22,168 bases of DNA from Desulfobacterales bacterium (GTDB lineage Bacteria; Desulfobacterota; Desulfobacteria; Desulfobacterales; JAHEIW01). This document shows, piece by piece, positions 22,121 to 22,168 of this stretch. The stretch is taken from the NCBI GenBank assembly GCA_030145015.1, contig JAQYWI010000085.1, positions 1 to 22,168 on the forward strand, read 5' to 3'. Each line of letters starts with the position of its first letter. The stretch's first letter is position 1. Both the position numbers and the translations under genes were made by a program. The notes beneath the pieces are model-generated. The model saw only the letters and a program-made list of their open reading frames with translations, was not told the DNA's origin and did not search any database.

Positions 22121-22168
22121 ATTAGCCGGTATTTTCAGATTTAACCTAAGGGGAAAAAAACTGTTGAA

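Overview
The window looks like chromosomal DNA from a Desulfobacterota (former deltaproteobacterial) bacterium, probably near Desulfobacterales. This is inferred from gene content and order (mlaEFD, degP, ispE, tRNA-Gln, prs, rplY/CTC, pth, membrane pyrophosphatase, CarD, RluD) and from the many fold-back repeats confined to intergenic DNA. No rRNA or other phylogenetic marker was compared.

Positions 379-5397, all on the minus strand, form a vitamin B1 uptake locus. A TTGACA-type promoter, a TPP riboswitch and a hairpin that hides the ribosome-binding site precede thiZ-thiX-thiY, an ABC importer for a thiamine pyrimidine precursor. Downstream on the same strand lies a tightly packed four-gene ECF-type cassette ending in an S component. 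Its ATPase is odd: one gene has the ABC signature but no Walker A and a ruined Walker B, and the next has Walker A, Walker B and the H-loop but no signature. A hairpin-rich mobile-like element separates the two transporters.

Positions 5435-7446 hold a 146-bp element with perfect 20-bp inverted ends, one of which supplies the stop codon of an ABC-F ATPase gene (minus strand).

Positions 7511-11078 (plus strand) hold the mlaE-mlaF-mlaD lipid-transport genes. A strong predicted promoter lies just before a second copy of the hairpin-rich element, which would therefore be transcribed as a structured leader of about 300 nt. MlaF carries a C-terminal extension that reads as a degenerate GGDEF domain. 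Gaps of nearly 300 bp filled with repeats separate the three genes.

Positions 11093-19114 hold housekeeping genes: a DUF1844 protein, a DegP/HtrA protease, ispE (overlapping degP by 4 bp), tRNA-Gln(UUG), prs, rplY, pth and a K+-independent type proton-pumping pyrophosphatase closed by a clear terminator. Positions 19232-21992 hold a CarD-family transcription factor, an RluD-like pseudouridine synthase and a Na+/Ca2+ exchanger-family protein in which a usual ion-ligand Asn is replaced by Ile.

Most worth following up: the split ATPase of the ECF cassette in a TPP-controlled locus, the MlaF-GGDEF fusion, and the hairpin element family (two copies plus a fused pair of tips). There is no CRISPR array, transposase, integrase or rRNA.
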